Assembly: GCF_900067135.1 (NCBI RefSeq)
Contig: NZ_FJUR01000001.1
Span: 1,305,501-1,369,500 of the forward strand
DNA: 64,000 nt
From: Rhizobium sp. 9140
Lineage (GTDB): Bacteria > Pseudomonadota > Alphaproteobacteria > Rhizobiales > Rhizobiaceae
Direction of reading: 5' to 3'
Shown here: positions 1 through 9,888 of the stretch, piece by piece
How the letters are laid out: each line of letters begins with the position of its first letter
How positions within the stretch are numbered: the first letter of the stretch is position 1
The notes under the pieces: generated by a model
Databases searched by the model: none
Seen by the model: only the letters and a program-made list of their open reading frames with translations
What the model was told of the DNA's origin: nothing
Made by a program: the position numbers and the translations under genes

Positions 1-1481
1 TCACCCGCATCCGCTTCGAGCTTCAGGCTGTCGCGGCTGTCGGAGAAGGTCTTGCCGAGCAGGAAGCGCGGCCCGGCAAGCGCCTCTGCCGGATTTTCCC
101 CGAAATCGATCAGCCGGGTGAGAAGCATGGCCAGCGTCTGCGGCTGCCCGTCGGCGCCTTGCGTACCATAGATCAGTTCCGGACGCCCGTTGCGCAGGCC
201 CATGCCGGGGTTGAGCGTGTAGAAGGGCCGCTTGCCCGGCGCGAGCACATTGGGGTGACCGGGATCGAGCGAGAAGGCGGCACCCCGGTTTTGCCAGAGA
301 ATGCCGGTATCGCCGACGACCACGCCGCTTCCCCAGTCGAAATAAGTGCTCTGGAGCACGCTGACGCTACGCCCCGAGGCGTCCGTCGCGCCGAAGAACA
401 CGGTGTCGCCGGTGCGAAACACATGCGGCCAGGCCTGCGCCCGCGCGATGTCGATGGCCTGCGCCCGCCCGGCGAGATGGCCGGGATCGAGAAGCGCATC
501 GACCCGCTGCGCGCTCGCATCGGGATCGGCAAGCCCGCGCCGGTCGAGAAAAGCCTGCTTCACCGCCTCGACGCAGAGATGCAGATGATCGGCGCTGCCG
601 ACGTCGAGCGCGCCAAGGTCGAAATGCGCGAGAATGCCCATGATGGCCAGCGTCGTCACGCCTTGCGTCGGCGGCGGCGGGGCCAGAAGCTCGACCCCGC
701 GATAGACGAGGCTTGCCGGTGCCTCTTCCCGCGTTCGCGTTGCCGCGAGATCCGCCGCCGTCAGCGGCGACCCGGCCGCATGCAGCCCGTCTGCAATCGC
801 CTGCGCCAGCGGCCCCTCGTAAAAGGCGCGCGGTCCATCCGCCGCCAGCCGTTCGAGGGTGCGCGCGAGCTGCGGCTGGCGAAAGATCGCGCCGACCTCC
901 GGCGCCGCGCCGCCCGGCATGAACACCTCGGCAAAACCCGGCCAACCCGCCGCCTCCGCCTTTCGGAAGTCGAGCCAGAAGGCCTGCGATGCCGTTACCG
1001 GAAATCCGTCTTTCGCAAAACCGATGGCATCGTCCAGCAGGCTGGCAAAGGTTCGCGTTCCGCCCCAATGCTGCGCCGAGTAGGCGTGCGCATGCCCCCA
1101 GCTATCGACCAAACAGGCGCTGGTCAGCGCCGAGCCCGCCCCGCGAAGGGGAATGCCGGCTTCGTCTCCGCTTCGCGCGGGCAACTGCCGCGCTGCCTGC
1201 CCGATCCCGAGAAAGCATGTCCGACGCCCGTCGGGGTCCGCGACGATCCAGACGGCATCGCCGCCGAGACCGCAGAAATGCGGGTAGAGCACGGCGATGG
1301 CCGCGCCGGTTGCGATACAGGCCTCCAGCGCATTGCCGCCCTCGCGCAACATGCGTGCGCCCGCGTCGCTCGCCCGTGCATGAGGACTGGTGACCATCCC
1401 GCCACGCCCCCGCACGCAACCCTTGGCTGCGTATCCCGTGACTGACGTTCCGGACGTTTCCGTGGATTGCTGACTGCTCAT
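1..1481 (-). CDS. gamma-glutamyltransferase family protein (C-terminus cut by window edge)
   Basis: This Ntn-hydrolase of the gamma-glutamyltranspeptidase family would cleave gamma-glutamyl bonds, for example in glutathione. About 493 residues are visible; the stop lies beyond the left edge. The start chosen is the ATG at 1481 (protein begins MSSQQST); the ATG 14 bases upstream runs into a stop. The N-terminus shows the family pattern GGMVTSPHA...LREGGNALEA...GLGGDAVW. The conserved nucleophile region reads GDTVFFGATD, with the likely catalytic Thr near residue 360 (bases 402-404), followed by QSTYFDWGSG and a LAPGKRPFYTLNPG block. No clear signal peptide is present, so a cytoplasmic YwrD-like member is more likely than a secreted GGT. 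It is divergent from the amidohydrolase gene across about 80 bp. Confidence 0.85.
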   Translation of the reverse strand, partial: MSSQQSTETSGTSVTGYAAKGCVRGRGGMVTSPHARASDAGARMLREGGNALEACIATGAAIAVLYPHFCGLGGDAVWIVADPDGRRTCFLGIGQAARQLPARSGDEAGIPLRGAGSALTSACLVDSWGHAHAYSAQHWGGTRTFASLLDDAIGFAKDGFPVTASQAFWLDFRKAEAAGWPGFAEVFMPGGAAPEVGAIFRQPQLARTLERLAADGPRAFYEGPLAQAIADGLHAAGSPLTAADLAATRTREEAPASLVYRGVELLAPPPPTQGVTTLAIMGILAHFDLGALDVGSADHLHLCVEAVKQAFLDRRGLADPDASAQRVDALLDPGHLAGRAQAIDIARAQAWPHVFRTGDTVFFGATDASGRSVSVLQSTYFDWGSGVVVGDTGILWQNRGAAFSLDPGHPNVLAPGKRPFYTLNPGMGLRNGRPELIYGTQGADGQPQTLAMLLTRLIDFGENPAEALAGPRFLLGKTFSDSRDSLKLEADAG

Positions 1482-1563
1482 CGGTTCATTGCCATCTCCG
1501 GCCTTGCGTTCCCGCAAAAACCCGTTTCAACTTCGCCGACCCCTTGGCGACGGCGAGGCAACA

Positions 1564-2814
1564 ATGACCATCGATCTCGTGATCCGCAATGCCCGCCTGC
1601 CGGGAAGAGACGCTGTCACCGATATCGCCTTCGAAAACGGCGTGATCGCCGGCATCGCCGATGGCACGGCACGAGCCTTCGTCTGCGATTCGCCGGAGCG
1701 CGATGCGAAAGGCAACCTCCTTTGCCGTGGCCTTGTCGAAACCCACCTGCATCTCGACAAGGCCGGCATCATCGGCCGATGCACGCTTTGCACAGGCACG
1801 CTGGCGGAGGCGGTTGCGGAGACCTCGCGCGCCAAGGCTGCCTTCACGCAGGCTGACGTGTACGCCCGGGCCGCTGCGGTGGTGGAGCAGGCGGTTGTCA
1901 ACGGAACGAACCGTATCCGCACCTTCGTGGAGATCGACGGACGCGCCGGCTTCCGCTCCTTCGAGGCGATCAAGCAGGTGCGGATCGACTATCGCGCGCT
2001 TATCGACATCGAGATCTGCGCCTTCGCGCAGGAAGGCCTGACCAACGATCCGGGCACGCTGGAGATGCTGGACGCGGCTCTGCGGTCCGGCGCCGATCTC
2101 GTTGGCGGCTGCCCCTATACCGATCCCGATCCGCGGGCGCATGTCGCCGCCATCTTCGACCTTGCCGAACGCCACGGCGTACCCGTCGATTTCCACCTGG
2201 ATTTCGATCTCGACCCCGAAGGCTCCAACCTGCCGACGGTCATCGCCGAGACGCTGCGGCGCGGCTACCAGGGCCGGGTCTCCGTCGGTCACGTTACCAA
2301 ACTGTCCGCGCTGCCGCCGGAGGCATTTACGGAGGTCGCCCGGAAGATCGCGGACGCCGGCATCGCCGTCACCGTCCTTCCGGCGACCGATCTCTTCCTC
2401 ACCGGCCGCGCCGCGACGCATCTCGTTCCCCGTGGCGTCACGCCGGCCCATCGCCTTGCAAGCCTCGGCGTGCTCACCACCATTTCCACCAATAATGTGC
2501 TGAACCCGTTCACCCCGTTCGGCGACGTCTCGCTGCTGCGAATGGCCAATCTCTACGCAAATGTTGCGCAACTGGGCACGGAGCAGGCTCTCGCAGGCGT
2601 TTTCGATATGATCACGGTCAACGCGGAACGCCTGCTCGGCCTGAACGCTCTGCCGCCGGCCATTGGCGATCCCGCCACCCTCGTCCTCCTGTCTGCCCCC
2701 TCCGCCGCGCAGGCCATAGCCGGTCCGGCAACGGCCACGGCCGCCTGGAAGAACGGCCGACAGACCTTCGAGCGCCCGCTACCCCAACTCTTCCGTCCTA
2801 TCCCGACAGCCTGA
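1564..2814 (+). CDS. CodA-like amidohydrolase (cytosine-deaminase-related, atypical active site)
   Basis: This 416-residue protein of the metal-dependent amidohydrolase superfamily resembles cytosine deaminase in overall layout. Metal-site histidines H61 and H63 lie in ETHLHLDK, Q156 in FAQEG, H211 in FHLDFD and H243 in VGHVTK. The position of the CodA catalytic Glu (HCDE in E. coli) is Phe214 here, and the GHDD loop is replaced by STNNVLNPFTP, so the classical Glu and Asp ligands appear to be lost. It is therefore probably not a true cytosine deaminase. The ATG at 1564 was preferred over an in-frame start at 1489 because homology begins there. It is followed after 63 bp by a deaminase gene, which suggests co-transcription and a shared heterocycle-related pathway (inference). 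Confidence 0.75.
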   Translation: MTIDLVIRNARLPGRDAVTDIAFENGVIAGIADGTARAFVCDSPERDAKGNLLCRGLVETHLHLDKAGIIGRCTLCTGTLAEAVAETSRAKAAFTQADVYARAAAVVEQAVVNGTNRIRTFVEIDGRAGFRSFEAIKQVRIDYRALIDIEICAFAQEGLTNDPGTLEMLDAALRSGADLVGGCPYTDPDPRAHVAAIFDLAERHGVPVDFHLDFDLDPEGSNLPTVIAETLRRGYQGRVSVGHVTKLSALPPEAFTEVARKIADAGIAVTVLPATDLFLTGRAATHLVPRGVTPAHRLASLGVLTTISTNNVLNPFTPFGDVSLLRMANLYANVAQLGTEQALAGVFDMITVNAERLLGLNALPPAIGDPATLVLLSAPSAAQAIAGPATATAAWKNGRQTFERPLPQLFRPIPTA

Positions 2815-2877
2815 CGCCCTGAAAGCGCAAACGTCCCACCAAAGATCCATGTCCCACGGGAGATGAAGGAGTCCGTC

Positions 2878-3486
2878 ATGAGCGACAAGACGACAGCCGA
2901 CCAAACATCGACGAAACCGGCCGCGATCGACTGCGTTGCAGCGCGGCCACGTGAGGCGGCCAGCACGCAGGCGGACGAAGCCACAGGCAACCTGCCTTTT
3001 GCAAGCCAACCTCTTACCGAAGCCGACGCCCGCCTCCTGCGAAAAACCTTCGACATCGCACGCCGTGCCCAGACCCACGGCAACATGCCCTTCGGCGCGC
3101 TTCTGACAGGCCCCGAAGGTGAGGTGCTGATCGAAATGGAAAACGGCTACTTCCCCGACCTCGACGCAACCGCCCATGCCGAACGCCTGCTTGCGACCGA
3201 AGCTTCCAAACGCTACCGCGAACCCTTCCTCGCCACATGCACCATGTATTCCTCGGCCGAACCCTGTGCCATGTGCGCCGGCGCCATCTACTGGACCGGC
3301 ATCGGCCGCGTCGTCTACGGCCTCTCCGAACACGCCCTGAAAACCCTCACCGGAGACCACCCCGACAACCCCACCATGGACCTCCCCTCCCGCACCGTCT
3401 TCGCCGCGGGACAGAAAGCGATTGCGGTCACAGGCCCGTGTCTCGAGGACGAGGCCGGCGACGTACACAGAGGGGCTTGGGGCTGA
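2878..3486 (+). CDS. nucleoside/guanine deaminase family protein
   Basis: This 202-residue zinc-dependent deaminase of the cytidine/deoxycytidylate deaminase fold has the signature HAE at residues 100-102 (His zinc ligand and catalytic Glu) and PCAMC at 129-133 (Cys130 and Cys133 zinc ligands). The hydrophobic GAIYWTGIGRVVYG strand is typical of TadA/guanine deaminase relatives. About 45 N-terminal residues are low-complexity and precede the domain. The start at 2878 is supported by AAGGAG at 2866-2871, six bases upstream; an in-frame ATG at 2863 lacks such a site. The substrate cannot be told from sequence. A tRNA adenosine deaminase role is less likely, given the N-terminal tail and the neighbouring amidohydrolase. 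Confidence 0.8.
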   Translation: MSDKTTADQTSTKPAAIDCVAARPREAASTQADEATGNLPFASQPLTEADARLLRKTFDIARRAQTHGNMPFGALLTGPEGEVLIEMENGYFPDLDATAHAERLLATEASKRYREPFLATCTMYSSAEPCAMCAGAIYWTGIGRVVYGLSEHALKTLTGDHPDNPTMDLPSRTVFAAGQKAIAVTGPCLEDEAGDVHRGAWG

Positions 3487-3566
3487 GGACCGCTGAGTCC
3501 GGGGGACCGAACGATCGACACGATGACCCGCCCAAAAGGCAGGGCTGATGAACAAGTTGGGAAAAA

Positions 3567-3642
3567 TGGTGCCCGGAGGCGGATTTGAACCACCGACACG
3601 CGGATTTTCAATCCGCTGCTCTACCAACTGAGCTATCCGGGC
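3567..3642 (-). tRNA. tRNA-Phe (GAA)
   Basis: This 76-nt tRNA reads on the minus strand from the acceptor GCCCGGA through the D-loop AGCTCAGTTGGTAGAGC, the anticodon stem-loop GGATTGAAAATCC (anticodon GAA), and the T-loop GGTTCAAATCC to TCCGGGC-A-CCA. The CCA end is encoded. All four stems pair. It stands alone, with a candidate promoter about 60 bp upstream. Confidence 0.97.
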
Positions 3643-3704
3643 ATACCGGCTTCGAGGATCTTTGCAGACCATGGGGCTTTGGTTTTCCCCGGGAAGCGAG
3701 CGGG

Positions 3705-3733
3705 GTTATAACATCTTGTTCGGAGGTGTCCAG
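3705..3733 (-). promoter_or_regulatory. candidate promoter of tRNA-Phe
   Basis: On the minus strand CTGGAC (3733-3728) is separated by 17 bp from TATAAC (3710-3705), a good match to the rhizobial sigma70 pattern (CTTGAC-N17-CTATAT). It places transcription start about 55 bp upstream of the tRNA. This is inference from spacing and sequence only. The rest of the 3643-3980 gap shows no convincing gene. Confidence 0.4.
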
Positions 3734-3980
3734 CACCAGATGGCGTTTTTCTGACAGAAAATGCGTTTCGGGATCAACGTGTTGATAGAATTCAGGTTCT
3801 GGAGAGGCTTCGGGGTGCGGAGGGGCCGTTCGGCAAGGCCAATGAGGCGACATTGCAAGATCGTATTGGGGGAGAGTGGCGCGCGATGGTCGAGAGCCGG
3901 GCATCCTGAACGCGATGACGGTCATCGCAGTCCGAACGGCGGATTATAACGCGGGCGTACTCTTCGTCAGGCGCTACGAT

Positions 3981-4262
3981 CTATTCGTCGTCGCGCGTAC
4001 CGCTCTGGAGCGTGTCGTCGGGATTGTCCTCGTCCTGCGAGACGGGGATGGCGTAGGCGCCGGTCAGCCAGCGGCTGAGGTCGAGGTCGCGGCAGCGGTT
4101 GGAGCAGAAGGGGTAGTGCTCGCGGTGGGATGGGCGGCCACATTCGGGGCAGGGCACGGTCTTGCGCAGCGGGGCGACGTTGGACGCAGGTTTGGCCTCG
4201 GCAGCTCCGGCGTCGTTGGCAGGCTTGGAGCCGCGTGGGGACTTGGAGGTATCATTGCTCAT
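3981..4262 (-). CDS. yacG: YacG family zinc protein (DNA gyrase inhibitor)
   Basis: This 93-residue protein has a four-cysteine zinc knuckle: Cys38 and Cys41 in CPECGRP, Cys53 and Cys57 in FCSNRCRDLDLSRWL, which is the YacG signature. YacG of E. coli binds GyrB and inhibits gyrase. The first 30 residues and the acidic tail are low-complexity. The start at 4262 lies 4 bp after the maf stop, so the two are probably translated from one message. The longer in-frame start at 4322 would sit inside maf and was not used. Confidence 0.85.
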   Translation of the reverse strand: MSNDTSKSPRGSKPANDAGAAEAKPASNVAPLRKTVPCPECGRPSHREHYPFCSNRCRDLDLSRWLTGAYAIPVSQDEDNPDDTLQSGTRDDE

Positions 4263-4266
4263 GGTG

Positions 4267-4887
4267 TCATCCTTCGAGCCAGGCGTCATGCACGTTGAAG
4301 CCCTCGCCGGAGAGGAGGGCAACGGTTTCGGTCAGGGGGAGGCCGACGACATTGGTATAGGAGCCGACGAGTTTCACGACAAAGCTGCCCGCGATGCCCT
4401 GAATGGCATAGCCGCCCGCCTTGCCGCGCCACTGGCCGGAGGCGAGGTAGCTCTCGATATCGTGCGAGGTGAGGCGGCGAAAACGGACCTTCGTGTCCAC
4501 GACCTTCTGCCGCACGGAGCCATCCGGAGTGATGAGGCAGATGCCGGTATAGACCCTGTGGCTGCGGCCGGAGAGAAGCGTCAATGCCGCCGTGGCCTCG
4601 CCGACGCTCTCGGGTTTCTGCAGGATACGCCGGCCGACACTGACGACGGTATCGGCCGCGAGCAGATAAGCACCGCGTGCCTCGTCCATACCCTTGAGCA
4701 CGGCTGCGGCGGCTCGCGCCTTCTCGACGGAAAGCCTCCAGGCAAGCGAACGCGGGTGCTCGGTGCGCCGCGGGGACTCGTCGAGATCCATCGGCATCAG
4801 GCGTTTGGGTTCGATACCGACCTGAGCGAGAAGTTCGACCCGGCGCGGCGAGCCGGATGCCAGAATAAGCGTCTGATCGTTTGCCAT
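4267..4887 (-). CDS. maf: Maf-like nucleotide pyrophosphatase
   Basis: This 206-residue Maf/HAM1-type nucleoside triphosphate pyrophosphatase hydrolyses non-canonical or modified NTPs to NMP and PPi. The N-terminus [14 protein letters not shown] contains the SxSPRR substrate loop. [18 protein letters not shown] carries the conserved Asp, and [16 protein letters not shown] is the conserved C-terminal block. The start at 4887 (MANDQT) was chosen because the extension to 4995 lacks family similarity. It is transcribed toward yacG, four bases apart, the usual rhizobial arrangement. Confidence 0.9.
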   Translation of the reverse strand: MANDQTLILASGSPRRVELLAQVGIEPKRLMPMDLDESPRRTEHPRSLAWRLSVEKARAAAAVLKGMDEARGAYLLAADTVVSVGRRILQKPESVGEATAALTLLSGRSHRVYTGICLITPDGSVRQKVVDTKVRFRRLTSHDIESYLASGQWRGKAGGYAIQGIAGSFVVKLVGSYTNVVGLPLTETVALLSGEGFNVHDAWLEG

Positions 4888-5148
4888 CGTCTGTCGTTTC
4901 CCGGATCTCTCCGCAAGGATCTCGACCGGAACCGGTTTCCAGGAACGAACCCCCTGCGGCATGTTTCGTTGCGGAGCGGCGTGGAGAGAGCCCACATAGC
5001 GTCAAAACAGCCAGCGCAAGGTAACAGCGCGTCTTCGAGGCCTCACTTCGCCGGAACCATGGAGGGCAGGGCGAAAGCACGGTCGTCATCAAACGTCCGT
5101 CGACGGCAGCCGTTCCACCGCGATCGGTGCCAGAGGCTGCCGCCCGCC

Positions 5149-5367
5149 TTATTTGAAGCGGTAGGTGATGCGGCCCTTGGTCAGGTCGTAGGGAGTCATT
5201 TCCACGAGCACCTTGTCACCAGCGAGAACGCGAATACGGTTCTTGCGCATGCGGCCGGCCGTGTGAGCGATGATTTCGTGTTCGTTCTCCAGCTTGACGC
5301 GGAACGTCGCATTGGGGAGCAGTTCGGTTACGACGCCCGGGAATTCGAGGACTTCTTCTTTCGCCAT
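5149..5367 (-). CDS. infA: translation initiation factor IF-1
   Basis: This 72-residue protein is the standard IF-1 length. It starts [13 protein letters not shown] and has the OB-fold sequence [25 protein letters not shown] and the end GRITYRFK. It binds the ribosomal A site during initiation together with IF-2 and IF-3. It lies 261 bp upstream of maf on the same strand and 250 bp downstream of the LMW phosphatase gene. This is the recurrent alphaproteobacterial neighbourhood hisD-UPF0262-phosphatase-infA-maf-yacG. Confidence 0.97.
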   Translation of the reverse strand: MAKEEVLEFPGVVTELLPNATFRVKLENEHEIIAHTAGRMRKNRIRVLAGDKVLVEMTPYDLTKGRITYRFK

Positions 5368-5617
5368 TGACGATTTGTCTTTCCGAGTTTCATGAAGGCA
5401 CTGGGCCTCTTTAAAAAATTTGCCGGAAACTACACAATCACCGTCCGTTTGTGAACAGCGGCGTTCCGGTTTTCGATCTTTCCGTCAGCAACCGGGGTTC
5501 GGCAACGGCAAAACGGCGTCTTTCGACGCTGCAGGCCGGGCACGATGGCGTCGACGAGGGTCCGTGCGGCCGCCGGAGAACGTTTGTCCTCGCATGCGCG
5601 GCTGCGCGTGACCCGCT

Positions 5618-6094
5618 CTATGGCATCTTGCGCGGCGATTGTCCAAGCAAACGATGCCGGATGAGACTTTCCAGATGGTCGCGGACGTCGCGATAGGCCG
5701 CGACGATCTGGTCGCGCGTGCCGCGGGTGGCCGTCGGGTCCGCTGTCGGCCAGTATTCCACATCCACCGCCATGGAACGGGTGAGTTCCAGTGCCGCGTG
5801 ATGCGCTTCCGGGGCAAGGGTGACGATCATGTCGAAATAATCGTCCTCGAGCTGGTCCAGCGTGTGCGGCTCGTGGCGACCGGCGGTCAGGCCCAGCTCG
5901 TCCAGCACGACATCGACGAAGGGGTCCCGCTCGCCGGTCTTTACGCCGGCGGACGCGATATAGGTGCCAGGCGGCAAAAGCGCCTTCGCCAAGACCTCGG
6001 CCATGGGCGAGCGGATGGCATTCATGCCGCACATGAACAGCACCGACCGGGGTGGACTGGCGCCGTCGTCTCGCGGTTCAAGCCCCGGCGCCAT
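5618..6094 (-). CDS. low-molecular-weight protein phosphatase-like protein
   Basis: This 158-residue member of the LMW-PTP/arsenate reductase superfamily has the P-loop CGMNAIRS, which gives CX5R with Cys22 and Arg28, the phosphate-binding nucleophile and arginine. A possible general-acid Asp lies in EYWPTADPT. Whether it acts on phosphotyrosine or arsenate is not decidable here. The start at 6094 is 3 bp beyond the UPF0262 stop, so the two are likely co-transcribed. The first 15 residues are non-conserved in appearance, and the true start may be slightly internal. Confidence 0.8.
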   Translation of the reverse strand: MAPGLEPRDDGASPPRSVLFMCGMNAIRSPMAEVLAKALLPPGTYIASAGVKTGERDPFVDVVLDELGLTAGRHEPHTLDQLEDDYFDMIVTLAPEAHHAALELTRSMAVDVEYWPTADPTATRGTRDQIVAAYRDVRDHLESLIRHRLLGQSPRKMP

Positions 6095-6097
6095 CGC

Positions 6098-6574
6098 CTA
6101 TCCCCGCCAGTAGAGCACGCAGACGAGGGTAAAAAGCCGGCGTGCCGTATCGAAGTCGAGCTTGATCTTGCCCGAAAGGCGATCCATCAGCGTTTGCGAG
6201 CCTTCGTTGTGAATGCCGCGCCGCCCCATGTCGATCGCCTCGATCTGGCTCGGCGTCGAGCTGCGGATCGCCTCGTAATAGCTCTCGCAGATCATGAAGT
6301 AATCGCGCACGATCCGCCGGAACGGCGTCAGCGACAGAATATGGGTGATGACGTCGCCACCGGCCTCCGTGGTCACGACGAGCACGAGCTTGCTGTCCAT
6401 CAGCGACAGTTTCAGCCGGTAGGGGCCGCCCTCGTGACCGAGCGGCTCGAAACTGTTCTCTTCGATCAGGTCGAAGATCGCGACCGCTCGCTCATGCTCC
6501 ACATCGGGCGTCGAGCGGCCGATCGTTTCGTCCAGCACCACGTCGCACAGGCGATAAGCGGGTAGCTGGCTCAT
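6098..6574 (-). CDS. UPF0262 family protein
   Basis: This 158-residue protein is recognised as UPF0262, a small family of unknown function conserved in alphaproteobacteria beside hisD. Typical blocks are [49 protein letters not shown] and [12 protein letters not shown]. No transmembrane segment or catalytic motif is visible. Its ATG overlaps the hisD stop by four bases, so translation is coupled. Confidence 0.9.
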   Translation of the reverse strand: MSQLPAYRLCDVVLDETIGRSTPDVEHERAVAIFDLIEENSFEPLGHEGGPYRLKLSLMDSKLVLVVTTEAGGDVITHILSLTPFRRIVRDYFMICESYYEAIRSSTPSQIEAIDMGRRGIHNEGSQTLMDRLSGKIKLDFDTARRLFTLVCVLYWRG

Positions 6575-7875
6575 CCCGCCTCTCCGAGGTTGAGCCGGAT
6601 CGCGACGGAGCGCGCATGCGCCTCCAGCCCTTCCGCGCGGGCAAGCGCGATGGCGGCGGGACCGAGATCGCGCAGCTCGTCCGGGCCGAGCCGGAGGATC
6701 GAAGTGCGCTTCATATAGTCGAGCACGCCGAGGCCGGAGGAAAAGCGTGCGGAGCGGGCCGTGGGCAAGACATGGTTGGAGCCGCCGACATAATCGCCGA
6801 TCACCTCCGGCGTATAACGCCCGACGAAGATCGCCCCGGCATTGCGGATCTGCGGGATCATCGCATCGGCATCGGCGAGCGCCAGCTCGACATGCTCGGC
6901 GGCAATCCGGTTGGCGAGATCCGGCGCCTTGGCAAGATCGTCGATGAGAATGATCGCGCCGAAGTCGCGCCAGCTGCTGCGGGCGGTTTCGGCCCGGGGA
7001 AGGGTGGTGAGTTGCCGCTCGACGGCACGCTCCACGGCATCGGCGAGATCGATATCGTCGGTGATGAGGATCGATTGCGCGCTCGGATCATGCTCGGCCT
7101 GCGCCAGGAGATCGGCGGCAATCCAGTCCGGGTCGTTGTCCTTGTCGGCGATCACGAGCACTTCGGAAGGCCCCGCGATCATGTCGATGCCGACGGTGCC
7201 GAACACCTGCCGCTTGGCGGCTGCCACATAGGCATTTCCCGGACCCATGATCTTGGCGACCGGCGCGATGGTGGCCGTGCCGTAGGTGAGCGCCGCAATG
7301 GCCTGCGCGCCGCCGATCCGGTAGATCTCCGACACGCCGCCCATGCGGGCCGCGGCCAGCACGGCGGGATTGATGGCGCCGGCCAGCGCTGGCACCACCA
7401 TGACCACGCGCGGAACGCCCGCGACCTTGGCCGGTAGCGCGTTCATCAGCACGGAACTTGGATAGCTCGCTGTTCCCCCGGGGACATAGAGGCCGACGGC
7501 ATCTATCGGCGTCCAGCGCGAGCCGAGACCGACGCCCATGGCATCGGTATAGATGTCGTCCTTCGGCAGCTGGCGGGCATGATGCGCCTCGATGCGTACC
7601 GCGGCGACCTTGAGTGCGCCCAGCACTTCGGAGGGCACGGCCTCGATGGCGGCGTCAATCTCTTCGGCTGTCACGGTCATGGGCGTGGTGGAGAGGTCGA
7701 GCTTGTCCCAGTTCAGGGTGTATTCGGCGACCGCTACATCGCCCCGCTCGCGCACATCGGCGATGATCCGGCGCACGACGAGGTCGACATCCTCGGACAC
7801 CTCCCGCTTGGTGGTGAGAAAGGCCGCAAAAGCGGCCTCGAAATCGGAAGCGCGATGATCGAGGCGAATGGCCAC
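6571..7875 (-). CDS. hisD: histidinol dehydrogenase
   Basis: This 434-residue zinc enzyme catalyses the last two steps of histidine biosynthesis (histidinol to histidine, using two NAD+). Family blocks include [67 protein letters not shown] and [14 protein letters not shown]. The length matches the family. It begins a minus-strand operon that runs through UPF0262 and the phosphatase gene. Confidence 0.97.
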   Translation of the reverse strand: MAIRLDHRASDFEAAFAAFLTTKREVSEDVDLVVRRIIADVRERGDVAVAEYTLNWDKLDLSTTPMTVTAEEIDAAIEAVPSEVLGALKVAAVRIEAHHARQLPKDDIYTDAMGVGLGSRWTPIDAVGLYVPGGTASYPSSVLMNALPAKVAGVPRVVMVVPALAGAINPAVLAAARMGGVSEIYRIGGAQAIAALTYGTATIAPVAKIMGPGNAYVAAAKRQVFGTVGIDMIAGPSEVLVIADKDNDPDWIAADLLAQAEHDPSAQSILITDDIDLADAVERAVERQLTTLPRAETARSSWRDFGAIILIDDLAKAPDLANRIAAEHVELALADADAMIPQIRNAGAIFVGRYTPEVIGDYVGGSNHVLPTARSARFSSGLGVLDYMKRTSILRLGPDELRDLGPAAIALARAEGLEAHARSVAIRLNLGEAG

Positions 7876-8007
7876 TGGGTCTGGATCCTTCGTGTCGGCG
7901 GATGTCGTATGAGATGCAGGTCTGTCAAGCGAAACGGCGCCGTTCGGCTGGCGGCCGGACTTGGCCGCTCCCGTCAGGCGTGGCCCGCACCGTCTCAGCT
8001 CGTCTTC

Positions 8008-8463
8008 TCAGCTTTCCGGATGATAGGGCCTGAAAGCGGTTTCCCACGCCCCGCCCGTATCCGCAAGCTGTACCTCGATACATTCCACATTCAGTGCAAT
8101 GGTCGCGTCGCCCGCCAGCACCAGTTCCAGCACGCCATCGGGACCTTCGCCCTTGGGTTCGAACCGCAGGGCGAGCAGCGACAGGACGGCATCCCTGTCT
8201 GCTCGCGAGAAGCCGATGGAGCGCACGGATGTGACCCGGTGAAAACCGATGACGGCGCGGCGTCGCTCGTTGGTCTTCTTTGCGGACGCCGCTGTTTTCC
8301 CGCCGACCGTCTTTTCCCAGACGAAGCGGTTCACGACGAGCGCGAAGCTGCCGGTGCGGGGCGCATAGGAGATGCCCTCGACCTTGAAGACCGCATCCTG
8401 CACATGGGCGGAGATGATCTCGAGATCCTCAGCGTCCAGCGCCATGAGCTTCAATGTGTCCAT
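8008..8463 (-). CDS. DUF2948 family protein
   Basis: This 151-residue protein is recognised as DUF2948, an alphaproteobacterial family of unknown function typically found between murA and hisD, as here. Blocks include LKLMALDAEDLEIISAHVQDAV, RTGSFALVVNRFVWE and ERRRAVIGFHRVTSVRS. The ATG at 8463 is preferred to an upstream in-frame start at 8574, whose extra 37 residues are arginine-rich and unlike the family. No transmembrane segment is visible. Confidence 0.85.
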   Translation of the reverse strand: MDTLKLMALDAEDLEIISAHVQDAVFKVEGISYAPRTGSFALVVNRFVWEKTVGGKTAASAKKTNERRRAVIGFHRVTSVRSIGFSRADRDAVLSLLALRFEPKGEGPDGVLELVLAGDATIALNVECIEVQLADTGGAWETAFRPYHPES

Positions 8464-8595
8464 GCGATCCTGCCTGTGATCCAGCCTGCGGTCCTGCCCG
8501 TCAGGCCGTCGGGTTCCGTGGTCTGTAGCAGAGATAGGTCGCGGCCCGCGCATGCGCAACGTGTCATCACGCAACGGGCCACGACCCGGACGGCA

Positions 8596-9888
8596 TCAGT
8601 CGGTGACACGCTCGACGATGGCGCCGCAGCGGGTCAGCTTCTCTTCCAGCCGCTCGAAACCGCGATCGAGATGGTAGACGCGCGACACCATCGTATCGCC
8701 TTCGGCCACGAGCCCCGCGATGACGAGCGATACGGAGGCGCGAAGGTCGGTCGCCATGACCGGCGCACCCTTGAGGCGCGGCACGCCCTCGATCTTCGCC
8801 GTCTGGCCCGACAGGGTGATGCGCGCGCCGAGGCGGGCGAGTTCCTGCACATGCATGAAGCGGTTCTCGAAGATCGTCTCGGTGATGTGCGAAACGCCGC
8901 TGGAGCGGGTCATGAGGCCCATGAACTGCGCCTGCAGGTCGGTCGGGAAGCCGGGGAAGGGGTCTGTGACCACATCGACCGGCTTGATGCCGCCGCCATT
9001 TCGATAGACCCGGATGCCGGTTTCCGTCGGCGTGATCTCCGCGCCCGCGCGGCGGATGGCCTCCAGCGCCGTATCGAGCAGGCTCGCATCGGTCCCTTCG
9101 AGAATGACGTCACCGCCGGTCATGGCCACAGCCATGGCGTAGGTTCCGGTTTCGATACGGTCGGGAAGGACCCGGTGGCGCGCGCCCGAAAGGGACGTGA
9201 CGCCGTCGATGGTGATGGTCGAGGTGCCGGCGCCCGTAATCTTTGCGCCCATGGCGTTGAGGCAGTTCGCGAGATCGACCACTTCCGGCTCGCGCGCGGC
9301 GTTGCCGATCGTCGTCGTGCCATTGGCAAGCGTCGCCGCCATCATCATGACGTGGGTCGCGCCGACGGAGACTTTCGGAAAAACGTAGCGCGCGCCGATG
9401 AGCCCGCCGATCGGCGCCGTCGCATTGATGTAGCCGCTGTCGATCTCGATGTTCGCGCCGAGCGCCGCAAGGCCCTCGATGAACAGATCGACCGGCCGCG
9501 TGCCGATGGCGCAGCCGCCCGGCAGCGATACGCGGGCGCGGCCTTCGCGCGCCAGAAGCGGGCCGATGACCCAGAAGCTCGCCCGCATCTTGGAGACCAG
9601 CTCGTAGGGCGCCGTGGTATCGACGATGTTGCGGCAGGTGAAATGGATGGTCCGGGCGTAGCTTTCGCCCTGCCGCTCGCGCCGGCCGTTGACCGAAATG
9701 TCAGCACCGTGATTGCCCAGGATGCGGATCAGCTGCTCGACATCGGCCAGGTGCGGCACGTTTTCCAGTGTCAGCGTGTCGTCCGTCAGGAGCGATGCGA
9801 TCATCAACGGCAAGGCGGCGTTCTTGGCGCCGGAAATCGGGATGATCCCGTGAAGCTCGTTGCCACCGGTAATTCTGATGCGATCCAT
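8596..9888 (-). CDS. murA: UDP-N-acetylglucosamine 1-carboxyvinyltransferase
   Basis: This 430-residue enzyme transfers enolpyruvate from PEP to UDP-GlcNAc, the first committed step of peptidoglycan synthesis. Lys22 lies in SGAKNAALP. The catalytic loop [16 protein letters not shown] carries Cys126, the residue alkylated by fosfomycin, so the enzyme is of the fosfomycin-sensitive type. [17 protein letters not shown] and [15 protein letters not shown] are family blocks. It is transcribed toward DUF2948 and hisD. Confidence 0.97.
   Translation of the reverse strand: MDRIRITGGNELHGIIPISGAKNAALPLMIASLLTDDTLTLENVPHLADVEQLIRILGNHGADISVNGRRERQGESYARTIHFTCRNIVDTTAPYELVSKMRASFWVIGPLLAREGRARVSLPGGCAIGTRPVDLFIEGLAALGANIEIDSGYINATAPIGGLIGARYVFPKVSVGATHVMMMAATLANGTTTIGNAAREPEVVDLANCLNAMGAKITGAGTSTITIDGVTSLSGARHRVLPDRIETGTYAMAVAMTGGDVILEGTDASLLDTALEAIRRAGAEITPTETGIRVYRNGGGIKPVDVVTDPFPGFPTDLQAQFMGLMTRSSGVSHITETIFENRFMHVQELARLGARITLSGQTAKIEGVPRLKGAPVMATDLRASVSLVIAGLVAEGDTMVSRVYHLDRGFERLEEKLTRCGAIVERVTD

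Noticed and set aside
3608..3925. 105-codon minus-strand frame ending in CPDSSVGRAAD
   Set aside because: Its end is translated tRNA-Phe sequence, a common artefact; no other support.
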